Positions 54,642 to 64,000 of a stretch of 64,000 bases of DNA are shown here, piece by piece. The notes beneath the pieces were generated by a model. The model ran no database searches and was not told the DNA's origin. It was given only the letters and a program-made list of their open reading frames with translations. The DNA is from Exophiala sp. HKRS030 (Eukaryota > Ascomycota > Eurotiomycetes > Chaetothyriales > Herpotrichiellaceae), in NCBI GenBank assembly GCA_023897205.1, contig JAHWDD010000006.1:930001-994000 (forward strand), written 5' to 3'. Numbering within the stretch: position 1 is the stretch's first letter; each line of letters begins with the position of its first letter. The translations under genes and the position numbers were made by a program.

Positions 54642-55193
54642 AGGAGGACGCTGCTTTTTTCTTTGCACTGGGAGGAGATCATGACTACTTATGATGGACT
54701 ACGCTTGTTATGTCTGCAGCACCATGGAGTAGGGAGTGTATACCTAGTATCTGTGGACAGAAACGGACACCACATGTTTATTGTACATTGTTTTATCGAG
54801 GACAATTTGTATATGGCGCCATTGGGTGTTTATCATCGGGTTGGCCGGGAAATCTTCGGGAGAAATTTCCTCCGAAGTGGGATGGACGATTACGGAAACA
54901 CAGTTCAATGGTACTTGATATTAGTTGTTTCCAAATTTCATGATTGATGAATATTGTACTCCATACACCGCATGAAAACGACAATTGTCTTCGAATACTG
55001 TGCAGCCGACTAAGAAAGCAGAAACAATCGATTGCTCTCTCCCAGTGTTGACAACTTCCCACGACAGATAATCTCGAAGTTTGACTTTTGACGACATAAG
55101 ATATAAAAATTTCTGGAGAAATAACACCTTGTCTGTCAGCGTCGAAGGGCCTACGAAAACACTCCGAAACAAATCTACTTTCTGGAGAGCACC
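54642..55193. other. Intergenic with the MTAP promoter
   Basis: 552 bp between tandem genes. No other feature seen. Confidence 0.45.
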
Positions 55194-56682
55194 ATGTCTA
55201 CAGATCAACGAGATGTTCCTACTACTTATTCAGGTTCGTATTTCCAGACCATGATGCATTTTGTCTTTTTTGGGGTTCGGGTCGCCCATGGAAGTCATCG
55301 CCGTGAGGCTTCATTTTACAGAGACAACATGACCTTTGTTTCATTCTTTGAAATCGTTTCTGAACTCGAATACGGGGGACCTTTGCGCATACACTGGTGT
55401 CACCTCTGCGTACTGTTCTGAGATGGTCTCCAAGTCCGTCCCCGTCCAGCCTACGCAACGATACATACCTTGATATGATTATGTACTACCGGGTTTCTTT
55501 CTCTCTCTCTCTGTGTTTGTGTCTATCTCTCTGACACTTCTCTTTCTCCTTTTTGGTGTTTGACAGGCAAGATCCACATCGCCGTCATCGGCGGCACTGG
55601 TCTCGACCACCTCCCACACTTCCACAAGGCGGCGGTCCTGAACGTCGAGACCCCTTGGGGTGCTCCGTCGTCCCCCATCACGGTTCTGGAACACCCTTCC
55701 CCGACGACCGGGAAACCCATCCCCGTGGCCTTTTTGGCCCGACACGGCCCCCACCACGAGCTCAACCCGTCTGAAATCCCGGTGCGAGCAAACATCGCCG
55801 CCCTCCGCAAGCTCGGGGTCAGGTGTATCGTCGCCTTCAGCGCGGCGGGGAGTCTGGCGGAGGAGGTCAAGCCTCGAGACTTTGTCGTCCCCGACCAGGT
55901 CATCGACCGTACAAAGGGCATCCGACCTCACACCTTTTTCGAGGATGGGTTCGTGGTCCACGTCCCGTTCGCCGACCCTTTCGACAAACGAGTCGGTGAC
56001 GTTGTTAGGAAATGCGGACACAGTCTCGAAGGGGAAGGGGTGGTTTTGCACGACAAGGGTACAGTCATTGTAATGGGTAAGTTTTTGGGGGTTTTTTTTG
56101 CATCGTCGTGTCATTACATCGTCCTGTCTTCCTGCCTCACCAGGAAATAGCAAAAACAATGTCCAATGCTAATATACCATTTCTCCTTTGTGCATATCAA
56201 CAGAAGGACCTCAATTCAGTACTCGAGCAGAATCAAACATGTATCGAAGCTGGGGTGGTACGGTAATCAACATGTCTACATTGCCAGAAGCAAAACTTGC
56301 CGCCGAGGCAGAGATCGCATATCAAGTCATCTTGATGAGTACCGATTATGATGTGAGTTCTTGTTTTCTCCTATCTATTCTCTTGCCCTCTCAGGTTTGG
56401 CGTATTCTCGAAAGCTGACAAGACACAAACCACTAGTGCTGGCATGACTCTGGAGACGTCTCGGTGGAGATGGTCATGGGTCACATGCGAGCCAACGCTC
56501 TGAACGCGAGACACTTCATCGCCGCCGTGTTGGACGAACTCTCAAAAGAAGAACACGGAGATTTGGTGAGGGCGACTCACCTCCAGGGCGCCCGGGAGTT
56601 TGGTATCAGCACGGCACCGGCGGGTCGGAGCAAACAAGCCACGGAGAAGATGAAGTGGCTGTTCGAGGGATATTTCGAGTGA
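55194..56682 (+). CDS. MEU1: S-methyl-5'-thioadenosine phosphorylase (MTAP)
   Basis: Four exons: 55194-55233, 55567-56076, 56204-56352 and 56437-56682, total 314 residues. Introns of 333, 127 and 84 bp all have GT-AG ends and keep the frame. Motifs in order: GGTGLDHL (phosphate loop), [59 protein letters not shown] and MSTDYDCWH. The [11 protein letters not shown] and NMSTLPEA motifs, with the Asp pair in the STDYD segment, mark MTAP rather than ordinary purine nucleoside phosphorylase. It cleaves methylthioadenosine to adenine and methylthioribose-1-phosphate in the methionine salvage pathway. The adenine it releases feeds purine salvage. Intron 1 is long for this window and CT-rich. Confidence 0.94.
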
Positions 56683-57081
56683 AAAACAAAAAAGTGTTCC
56701 GAGTGTCCTGATCATGGACCGAAATTGGCTCAACCCAACATGAGATATGGACAAGAAACATCATTGCGAGAAGAATATAATGATGAGAATACAGAATAGA
56801 TGGTCATATGTTTTGGTGGTCTCTTTTCTCTCTTGGATGCAAAAGTGTATGCTTGACCGTCGGTCGAGTTGACCTGGGTAGTGGCAGTGTAGATGTGTTT
56901 ACAACAAAAGAAGAACTCGGTGAGTCTCAAAGGTCTCACCGAGCACGCAGCCCAGGGTCCTTGGCGATGTTATTGAAGCTGAAACTTGACGCGTAATGCC
57001 TGAAATGGGAAAAATTCTCATCGAGTTGGTGATTCAGCTTGAACGACGTTTGAAGTGCTCCGAAGGTGTTCACAGGAAAAA
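56683..57081. other. Convergent 3' region
   Basis: 399 bp between the stop codons of MTAP (+) and the regulator gene (-). Nothing recognised. Confidence 0.5.
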
Positions 57082-58503
57082 TCAAGTAAATGTCCCGCGG
57101 TGATATCCCCAGATTGCTTCCAGGTCTTTGATCCGCCACCGAGAACCCCACCCGGTGCGTGTCTCGATCGAATCAATCAGCTTCACGATGATCGCCTGCT
57201 CTTCACGGTGGGTGAACAATTGACCGGCAACGTAGAGGGGTTGAATGGCATTGTTGATACACCCGCAGTGGGGGTTTGTCAGGGTGATGCCCACGACTCT
57301 CCGCGCGTGCCACAAGGGCGAGTAGACGTGCTCTGGGCGATCGAGCTCCTGAATCCCCTTGATCTCCAACATCAAGATACAGGCGGTGTGAAAGAGTTGA
57401 TTGCCGGAGATTGCAGCCCAGTGGGAGAAGAAGATTCTGGGAAAGGCACCGTCTCGGACGGTCTTGACGGGGAGCATCTCGACCGGACGCCTCGAGAGCC
57501 ACTCTTGAAGATCGTTCCAGAGCCGGGTCCACTCCGATTCGAGATTCTCGTGCTCGCACCCATTGTCCTCGCCCATCTCGACACACTTGATTCGGCGAAA
57601 GAGAAGGTCGCACACTCTGGCGCAAAGGTAGACCGCAAAGTTGGCGTACATGTCCGGGGCCTGCTGGCCCTTTGGCGAAAACCGTCGCTTGATTTCTTCC
57701 GCCTTTGCCGCGTCAGAACCGGTGAAGTCGTCCAGCAGGATCCACTTTTCGATTTCCAGCACGGTGGCCTCCGTCCCGTCGGCGATGATGGCGCCGCAAA
57801 GGTCCATCCGGGCGTAGCACCAAAAGACAGCCTGGAGCAGCCCTCCGGAAAACCCATTGATCCCGAACGAGGCAAAGAGCGCCGCGCAACCTTCGACGTG
57901 CCGCCTCCAATCTCGCGGGCTCACACTCATCATTTCCAGGACACAGAGGAGGCACGCGGTCAGCACGACCGTGGGCTCCCTCGTGTCCAGGGACGACGTG
58001 AGCGAAGTGATTGCCTGCGAGTACAGCTCGAGACTGTCGCGCGACCCGGACCGCTCCATCCGGCCTTGTCGTTCCGCCGTACGAGCCCCCACCGCGAGCA
58101 TCGCGTGCAGGACGGCGGTCGAGCGTTGCGCGATGATGGGGACCTGCTGTCCAAAGTGTCGCTCGCTGTCGAACATGTCAAGCCACGGGGCACAGTCGGT
58201 GATCCACACTTGAAGATATAGGATCTTCTTGGACGGAGGGATCTGACTTGCGCCGCCATTCACCATGTGTTCCCACAGGTACTCATGGCCCGGCCTGTGG
58301 CTGGCGCTCAGGTTCTGCTCCTCCTCCTCGGGCGTGAGACCCGGCTCCGGCGAATGGTCCCGGCTGTTGGCGCCTACAAAAAGCCACGAACGCAGTTCCG
58401 TCTGCAACTGTTGGAAGCGCGGATTGGCGGCGTATTCGTCAAACGTACTCTCACCGGAGAGCGCGCCTGGCGAGACGAAAGCATTGGCGGTATCAGGGTC
58501 CAT
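57082..58503 (-). CDS. Fungal regulator-like protein without visible zinc cluster (Fungal_trans_2 type)
   Basis: 473 residues, single exon from ATG 58503. The helical body matches the middle homology region of fungal Zn2Cys6 regulators of the Fungal_trans_2 (ARCA-like) kind: LYLQVWITDCAPWLDMF, HAMLAVGARTAERQGR, LLCVLEMMSVSPRDWRRHVEGC, FWCYARMDLCGAII, and near the end WHARRVVGITLTNPHCGC and WRIKDLEAIWGY. No CX2CX6C zinc cluster occurs in the protein or, as far as I can see, in about 500 bp upstream on the same strand. So either the DNA-binding exon lies outside my reach, or this is a regulator lacking it. It lies on the same strand as, and downstream of, a sugar permease gene, which may be its target; that is inference. 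Confidence 0.8.
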   Translation of the reverse strand: MDPDTANAFVSPGALSGESTFDEYAANPRFQQLQTELRSWLFVGANSRDHSPEPGLTPEEEEQNLSASHRPGHEYLWEHMVNGGASQIPPSKKILYLQVWITDCAPWLDMFDSERHFGQQVPIIAQRSTAVLHAMLAVGARTAERQGRMERSGSRDSLELYSQAITSLTSSLDTREPTVVLTACLLCVLEMMSVSPRDWRRHVEGCAALFASFGINGFSGGLLQAVFWCYARMDLCGAIIADGTEATVLEIEKWILLDDFTGSDAAKAEEIKRRFSPKGQQAPDMYANFAVYLCARVCDLLFRRIKCVEMGEDNGCEHENLESEWTRLWNDLQEWLSRRPVEMLPVKTVRDGAFPRIFFSHWAAISGNQLFHTACILMLEIKGIQELDRPEHVYSPLWHARRVVGITLTNPHCGCINNAIQPLYVAGQLFTHREEQAIIVKLIDSIETRTGWGSRWRIKDLEAIWGYHRGTFT

Positions 58504-59035
58504 CGATGGTAGCTGTCGGTCCAGAGGTCATTGCGAACCGAAGGTCATGAATGGATTCGATTCATAGACATTGGACAGCTGGATCACCCTCCTCGGCCGT
58601 CAGACATGCGACGCAACTGTTCCGTAGAGTATGTATTGATGCGAAGTATCTGGCTGCCGTCTGAACTTGGCGAGTGCGAAGAGGGAACGGATGTGCATGT
58701 CGAGAAAAGAGAGGCAGCTCAAGCAACGGTTTAACTGCTTTGAAGCTCGGGGTGCCACTTTTACAGGATTCCACTGAGGGCGGGCATTGGCCGGCATCAC
58801 AACTCTAGCCGAAGAAACACCCCACTTGGTGGGTGACTACTAGCACAGCACAATTCCTGATCCTTTCAATTGCTATATCTAGCTTCATATATCGCACGGG
58901 AAATGAGACTGAGATACTAGGTGAAAGGAGAAAAACAACATGTAGAACTTGAAACATCTTCTTTACATTGTTTGACTCCCGCAACCTCGACGCTCAGATA
59001 CCACAGGTACGCCTGCCCAGTATGGTTCTCAACAA
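58504..59035. other. Intergenic, permease 3' end to regulator promoter
   Basis: 532 bp on the minus-strand tandem pair. I looked for a zinc-cluster exon here and found none; the nearest Cys-containing frame (58562-58774) does not have the CX2CX6C spacing. Confidence 0.45.
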
Positions 59036-60934
59036 TCACTCGTGAGCGGATTTCATGTGGACTTCCTTCACAACCTCACCCTTGGTCTGTGCCTCGGTCC
59101 TGTAAGTCTTGAACTTCCGAGCAGGAACGCGTTTGGTAAACATCTCGTCCAGTTCCTCGTATGTCCGGCCCGCCGTCTCCGGCTGGAAGAACCAGAGATA
59201 AGCGATACAGAGAAAGCTTGGTCCGCCAAAGACGAAGGCCACTTTACCTCCCAAGTTGCCCTTGTCAGGATTGAACATGTACGGTAAGACGAATTGCCAC
59301 ATGACGTTGATGGCATTTTGTAGAGCCAAGCCAATTGCGATCGTCTTGACGCGGAGTCGGGAAGTCGAGGTCTCGGTCATGATTGAGAACTGCAAATTAT
59401 ACGTCAGTCGCTGCTGGGCAGAAGACAGCAGGAAGTAGACTCCAGGCTCGGCAGAATTAAAGGAGACATACCGCTGTGGAACCAATGGAAACATTGTACA
59501 TCCAGCTGTAGATCAGGATCATGGCCACGGTGCCTTTTATTTCGGCGGGACTGCCACCCGTGGCCAACCCTCCCTCAATGAAGAGGAGCACAACCAGTAC
59601 GCAAAGGCCGTAGAAGGTGAGGTTCCGTCTGCCCACACGGTCAATGATGACGGCGGCCACCAAGTTGCCAAAGATTGAGAGGACGGGCTGGGCGATTTGG
59701 ATCCGAAAACTCATTTCCGTCGAGTACCCTGCAATTTGCAGGTAGTAGGTGAAGTATCCGGCCACGAAGGTGATACCCGTGAGCACCTGAATGATCAACG
59801 GTCCGATGGAAATGATTGTTCGCCGGAGGTTGGACTTCCTGAAACACTCCAGGTACGTCACGCCTTCGGTCTCGCGCTTGATCTCCTCGAGTGTCAACTC
59901 GATCAGGGCGAGCTTCTTTCTTCCTTCCTCGCCTCGGTGTCCAAGCTTCCCCAAATTTTTCAAGGCCTTTTGTTTACGGCCTTTCGACACCAGCCACCAG
60001 GGAGATCTAGAAGACGATTCAAAAGCGATTAGATAAAATCCTTCGTGGCATACGACAACAGACACAGCTTGCAAGCTGACAATCTAGGAAGAGACAACAG
60101 GGTGCTTACTCGGGCATGAAGTAGACGAGAAGGGCCGAGACGGCGGCAAAGCCATACTGACAGCAGAACACTGTACGGTAGGCCCAACGAGTGTCGACAT
60201 CCCCCGTGTAGTTGACGATGATGAATGCAACGAGGGGACCTACTCCGAATGCAACACCAATGCCCACGGTAAAGATGCCTCTCCAGGCAAGAGGAGTGAT
60301 CTGCAAACCATCTATCAGCAAATCGAGTAAATCTACAGGTGGATCAAAGGGTGAAAAACAATACCTCACCGATGTAGGTCGTCATGACCGCCTGGATGGT
60401 TCCAGTCGCGAAACCGTTGAGGAACTTGCCACCAAAGAACACCCCCTTGGTGGTCGAGACGAATTCCATGGTGATTGCGACAAACGAGACGACCAATGCA
60501 CCTACGATGGTCCATTGACGGCCCATATAATCAGCAATCGCGGCGGCACCGAGGACTCCGAATGTCGCAGATGCCACAGGGGCAGCATTGAAGGCAGACT
60601 GCCATGCAGCAGGCAAAACGTAGTTGCCATTGAATTCTTCCCCAAAGTCCTTGCGAAAGGTCGGAATACCTAGGACGGAGCCTGCGGCCTGCAGTTCGAA
60701 ACTGCACAGGATGATCGTCCAGCAGGCGTAGGCACACCATACACAGGCCCAGGGATACTTGCGAAGCGACGCATACACCCCCAGCTCATGATCCTCTTGG
60801 TTGGCAAGGTGGCCTAGTTGCTGTTGCTCGTCGTCCAGGTTGACTTCGACATGGCTGGTGTTGGACACTTCGGCTTTGGAATTTGCTCTGGGGGTTTGCG
60901 AAGGGTCGGTCTCGAGGGTCGAGATATCTGCCAT
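59036..60934 (-). CDS. MFS sugar permease, maltose/alpha-glucoside type
   Basis: Four exons on the minus strand: 60934-60365, 60300-60110, 60006-59472 and 59389-59036, total 549 residues. Introns of 64, 103 and 82 bp are all GT-AG and keep the frame. Residues 1-55 are a hydrophilic tail; then 12 hydrophobic segments. Sugar-porter marks include YMGRQWTIVG after TM2 (reduced GR motif), the GKFLNGFATG segment, a long central loop, DRVGRRNLTFYG after TM8, and PETAGRTYEELDEMF after TM12, then the C-terminal VPARKFKTY typical of the fungal maltose/general alpha-glucoside permease group. Substrate is not fixed by sequence. It shares a 710-bp divergent promoter with the transketolase-like gene. Confidence 0.92.
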
Positions 60935-61644
60935 TGTCAAAGAATTGTGTATATACTTGCCGTCAAAGACCTGTATCGATCTGGAGGAGGGCTATCTGGC
61001 TCTTCAGGAGAGAGGTTCTTGAAACCGAATACTCCCCCACAGCCATGCATATCCCTCCACGTTGTTTAAGTAGTCAATTGCGGAGCATCCAGACCAACAG
61101 GGATTGCAAAGTCATGGTCGTTGGGATGAGAGGCCGAGACACTCTGCCGAAATTCTCGGTCAAATGTGCCTAACCATACTGGGCAATCATAGCCTCCCCT
61201 GTGAGAACTGCTTTCAGAGTGCCTACGACTCCCCAGTCTGGCAAGGTCGCAACCTTTCCCATTCTGGAATGTGTCGGCATCTCACTTGGCTCAGAAATGC
61301 CCAAGTTTATCACACCAGGGCAGATCATGGCTCTCAAGATCCAGACTTTCAAGAGCTTATCATTGCGGATACTCGGGCATGGCTAAGACCGGGGAGATTG
61401 TGCACGGCCACGGCCGTCGCAGACGTGATTCTGGACAACATATTTCCAGACATTGCATTAACGAAAGCCTGCAGTGATTAGAAAATCAAGTCGAACCGTC
61501 GCGCTTTCTGCAATTTCAAGTTTTCCAATCCCTTGGAACTGGCTGAACTCTAGCTGCGTTCCCTTTGAACCTCTGGTGGCGTTCAGCGCCTTGGATCAAG
61601 TCGTTTGTCCCAAATCTGAGTGCAAGGGTTGTTAACAAAACAAT
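60935..61644. promoter_or_regulatory. Divergent promoter region, permease / transketolase-like gene
   Basis: 710 bp. Several short matches to the carbon-repressor consensus SYGGRG (for example CTGGAG at about 60980 and CCGGGG at about 61390) are present, but the consensus is too short for these to be more than suggestive. No coding frame of merit. Confidence 0.4.
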
Positions 61645-64000
61645 ATGGTGTCCGGTATTCTCTCCAACATCAATTCTGAACTCGAGGTGGTTGTTGGCAA
61701 ATCTAGCCAAGGAGACTGGAAAGTGAAAGGTACGAAGGGGCTGACCGCAGCGGAAGATTTGGTTCTGAAAACATTCAGAGTCCTCATTGCTGACCTATGC
61801 CAACAATTCAATGGTGGACACCCTGGGTAAGTGTTGGTCGTCACTTTTGCCTCGAATGCCCTCCTGACGACGACGAATATATAGCGGAGCCATGGGTATG
61901 GCAGCCATTGGGGTCGCCCTGTGGAAGTATGTGATGAACTACGCTCCTCACACACCGGACTGGATCAATCGAGACAGATTTGTGCTCTCAAATGGTCACA
62001 CTTGTTTGTTTCAGTACACATTCCTGCATCTCACAGGCTACAAAGACATGACTTTTGAACAACTGAAATCCTATCATTCTGATCGCGTGGATGCACTATG
62101 CCCGGGCCACCCGGAAATCGAGCACCAAGGCATCGAAGTTACTACAGGTCAGTCAGCAGCCTTTCTTCTGGACTGATGAAAGCGGTTATACTGAGCGTGT
62201 TGTGACTAGGTCCACTGGGTCAAGGCATTGCGAATGCTGTAGGACTCGCTATGGCTTCGAAAAGCCTCGCAGCAAAGTTCAACCGACCAGGATTTGACAT
62301 CGTGTCTGACCACATCTGGTGCATGGTTGGAGACGCATGCCTTCAAGAAGGAGTGGGACTCGAAGCCATCTCCTTTGCAGGACACATGCGTCTCAACAAT
62401 TTGACAGTCATGTATGACAACAATCAGATAACCTGCGACGGTCCGGTGAATCTGACAAACACCGAAGACATCAACGCCAAAATGAGAGCGTGCGGGTGGA
62501 ATGTGATCGAAATCAGCGATGGGTGTTGGGACGTCCTGGGCCTCGTTGAAGCTCTCGAGGCATCGAAGCATTCCGCCCTGCCTACGTTTATCAACGTCCA
62601 TACAGTGATTGGAGTGGACACGTCCGTGGCAGGCAATGCCGTCGCACACGGCGCAGCTATCGGGACAGACGCGGTGGCCTCGTTGAAGCAATTGTACGGT
62701 TTCGATCCGGACCGGCGCTTTGTCGTTCCAGAGGCGGTGCGAGATTTCTTCAAGGAGCTTCCACAAAGGGGCGAGGCGATGGTGTTCCGGTGGAGAGCAA
62801 TTTTTGACAGGTACCGTGAGGTCTACCCGACGCTCGCAGAAGACTATACGAGGCGCCACGGTGGAGATTTACCTTCCGACTGGGAATCGTTGATACCGAC
62901 AGAATTTCCCTCCAAAGCCACCGCGACTCGTGCGTCCTCGGGTCTGGTCTTTGGCCCCTTGGCCGAGAGTTTGGGTCAATTCATGGTCGGCACCGCCGAC
63001 CTTGAACCGTCTGTGTACATGAACTGGAAGACCAAGGAGAACTTTGAGCCTCCCGAACTTGGCACTGGAAGTTACACGGGCCGGTTCATCCATTACGGGG
63101 TCCGCGAACATGTCATGGCCGCCGTCTCCAACGGGCTGGCCGCGTATCACCCTGGCATGTTCATTCCAGTAACATCATCGTACGGTTTAATTGTCCCTTT
63201 CAAAAAGCTTGTGGGATCACTTGTGCTGATGACCGTATAGATTTTTCATGTTCTATCTTTACGCAGCTCCCGCCGTCCGTATGGGCGCATTGCAACATTT
63301 GCAGGTCATCCACGCCGCCACGCACGACTCGATCGGCATGGGCGAGGATGGCCCGACGCATCAGCCGATTGAACTTGCCGCCCTCTACCGGACCATGCCA
63401 AACTTCCTCTACATTCGACCGGGCGACAGCGAGGAAACCGCGGGGGCTTGGATGGCGGCGATCAAAGCCAGGCACATGTCCTCACTCATCTCAACGTCTC
63501 GCCACGCTCTCCCACAGCTGACCGGGTTAACCCGGAGAACAGGCGTTGCCAGAGGAGCCTACGTTCTGGAGGAAGCACCGCAAAAGGCAGATCTCACCCT
63601 GATAGGCGTCGGTGCCGAGCTCAACCTGGCGGTCAGGGTGGCCACCGAGCTACGGACCCGTCACGGGCTCACCGTGCGAACGGTGTCCTTTCCCTGTCAA
63701 CGATTGTTCGAGCAACAGCCGCCTCAATACCGGCGGGATGTCCTGCGGAAGCATACCGGGGTTCCCGTGGTGGTGGTCGAGGCGTACGCCGCAAACGGAT
63801 GGGAAAGGTACGCAAATGCGGCCGTCTGCATGCCCACCACCCGCTTTGGAAAGTCGCTGCCGGGCCCAAAGGCCTACGAGTTCTTCGGATTCAGTGTGGA
63901 CTCCATGGTCACCAGGATTCTAGGCTTTGTGAATTTCTTCCACGCCAATCCGGAAATGAGAGTTGAATTCGTCGAATTGACAAGTGTTGGAGACGAATAG
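61645..64000 (+). CDS. Dihydroxyacetone-synthase-like transketolase
   Basis: Four exons: 61645-61826, 61885-62147, 62210-63179 and 63241-64000, total 724 residues; introns of 58, 62 and 61 bp are GT-AG. The TAG stop is the final codon of the window. Thiamine diphosphate motif: VGDACLQEG followed by YDNNQ. Other marks: FNGGHPGGAMGMAAIGVALW, LSNGHTCLFQY, TTGPLGQGIANAVG, HATHDSIG with GEDGPTHQPIE, and FGKSLPGPKAYEFFGF. These fit fungal DAS/transketolase-like proteins (formaldehyde or other two-carbon acceptor plus xylulose-5-phosphate) better than ordinary transketolase. The C-terminus ends TSVGDE, so there is no PTS1 peroxisomal signal, unlike DAS of methylotrophic yeasts; a cytosolic place is likely. 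Confidence 0.9.

Noticed and set aside
57055..58221. 388-codon plus-strand open frame opposite the regulator gene
   Set aside because: Antisense shadow in GC-rich sequence; the minus-strand frame has the conserved Fungal_trans_2-type helices.
60935..61644. Carbon-repressor (CreA-type) sites in the divergent promoter
   Set aside because: SYGGRG matches are present, but the 6-base degenerate consensus is expected several times by chance in 710 bp, so no site is claimed.

Overview
The window is nuclear DNA of a filamentous ascomycete (Pezizomycotina). The evidence is short introns of about 48-125 bp with GT(A/G)NGT donors, CTNAC-type branch points and NAG acceptors, monocistronic genes on both strands, and fungal-only families (DUF2011, Fungal_trans_2-type regulator, fungal STAND/NLR domains). 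The gene complement fits Eurotiomycetes, possibly a black-yeast lineage (Chaetothyriales), but that placement is inference. I see no rRNA, tRNA, CRISPR array, intact transposon or virus. All exon joins given here were worked out by hand from splice signals and reading-frame continuity.

Left part, 0.5-29.7 kb, is a conserved housekeeping block: a NiCoT nickel/cobalt permease (-), a METTL7-like methyltransferase (+), the ER/nuclear-envelope E3 ligase Doa10 (-), the purine enzyme Ade2 (+), a 1558-residue membrane-anchored Ala/Ser repeat protein of unknown function (+), APC/C subunit Cdc27/BimA (-), the ER targeting factor Snd2/TMEM208 (+), an SLC25 carrier (+), a PHD-JmjC histone demethylase of the Jhd1/KDM2 type (-) and the U2 snRNP protein p14/SF3B6 (+).

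Middle part, 29.7-42.8 kb, is gene-poor and looks like an accessory island. It holds one TFIIIC triple-barrel subunit (-), one small secreted/GPI-anchored-type protein (+), one possible 68-residue protein, and two decayed immune-type (STAND/NLR-related) genes lying head to head: a patatin C-terminal half on the minus strand, and a PNP_UDP/ARC/TPR relic on the plus strand broken by two frameshifts, one stop and loss of the NB-ARC P-loop. A short motif (TACGGAGTA or its complement) recurs in intergenic DNA, mostly in this island.

Right part, 42.8-64 kb, is again gene-dense: a Vps62-like protein (+), a STIMATE/YPL162C-type vacuolar membrane protein (+), NAD-dependent glutamate dehydrogenase Gdh2 with a GC-AG intron (+), a DUF2011 protein (-), an unrecognised protein with a STAND-like N-terminus (+), methylthioadenosine phosphorylase (+), a fungal regulator without a visible zinc cluster (-), a maltose/alpha-glucoside-type sugar permease (-) and, divergent from it, a dihydroxyacetone-synthase-like transketolase (+) whose stop codon is the last three bases of the window. 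Regulator, permease and transketolase may form a small carbon-use locus.

The most unusual object is the 12.6-17.3 kb repeat protein: distances between its Tyr-Gly-Thr-Pro-type breaks are mostly 19, 30, 41 or 52 residues, that is, steps of exactly 11, which suggests an 11-residue helical repeat behind a single N-terminal membrane anchor.
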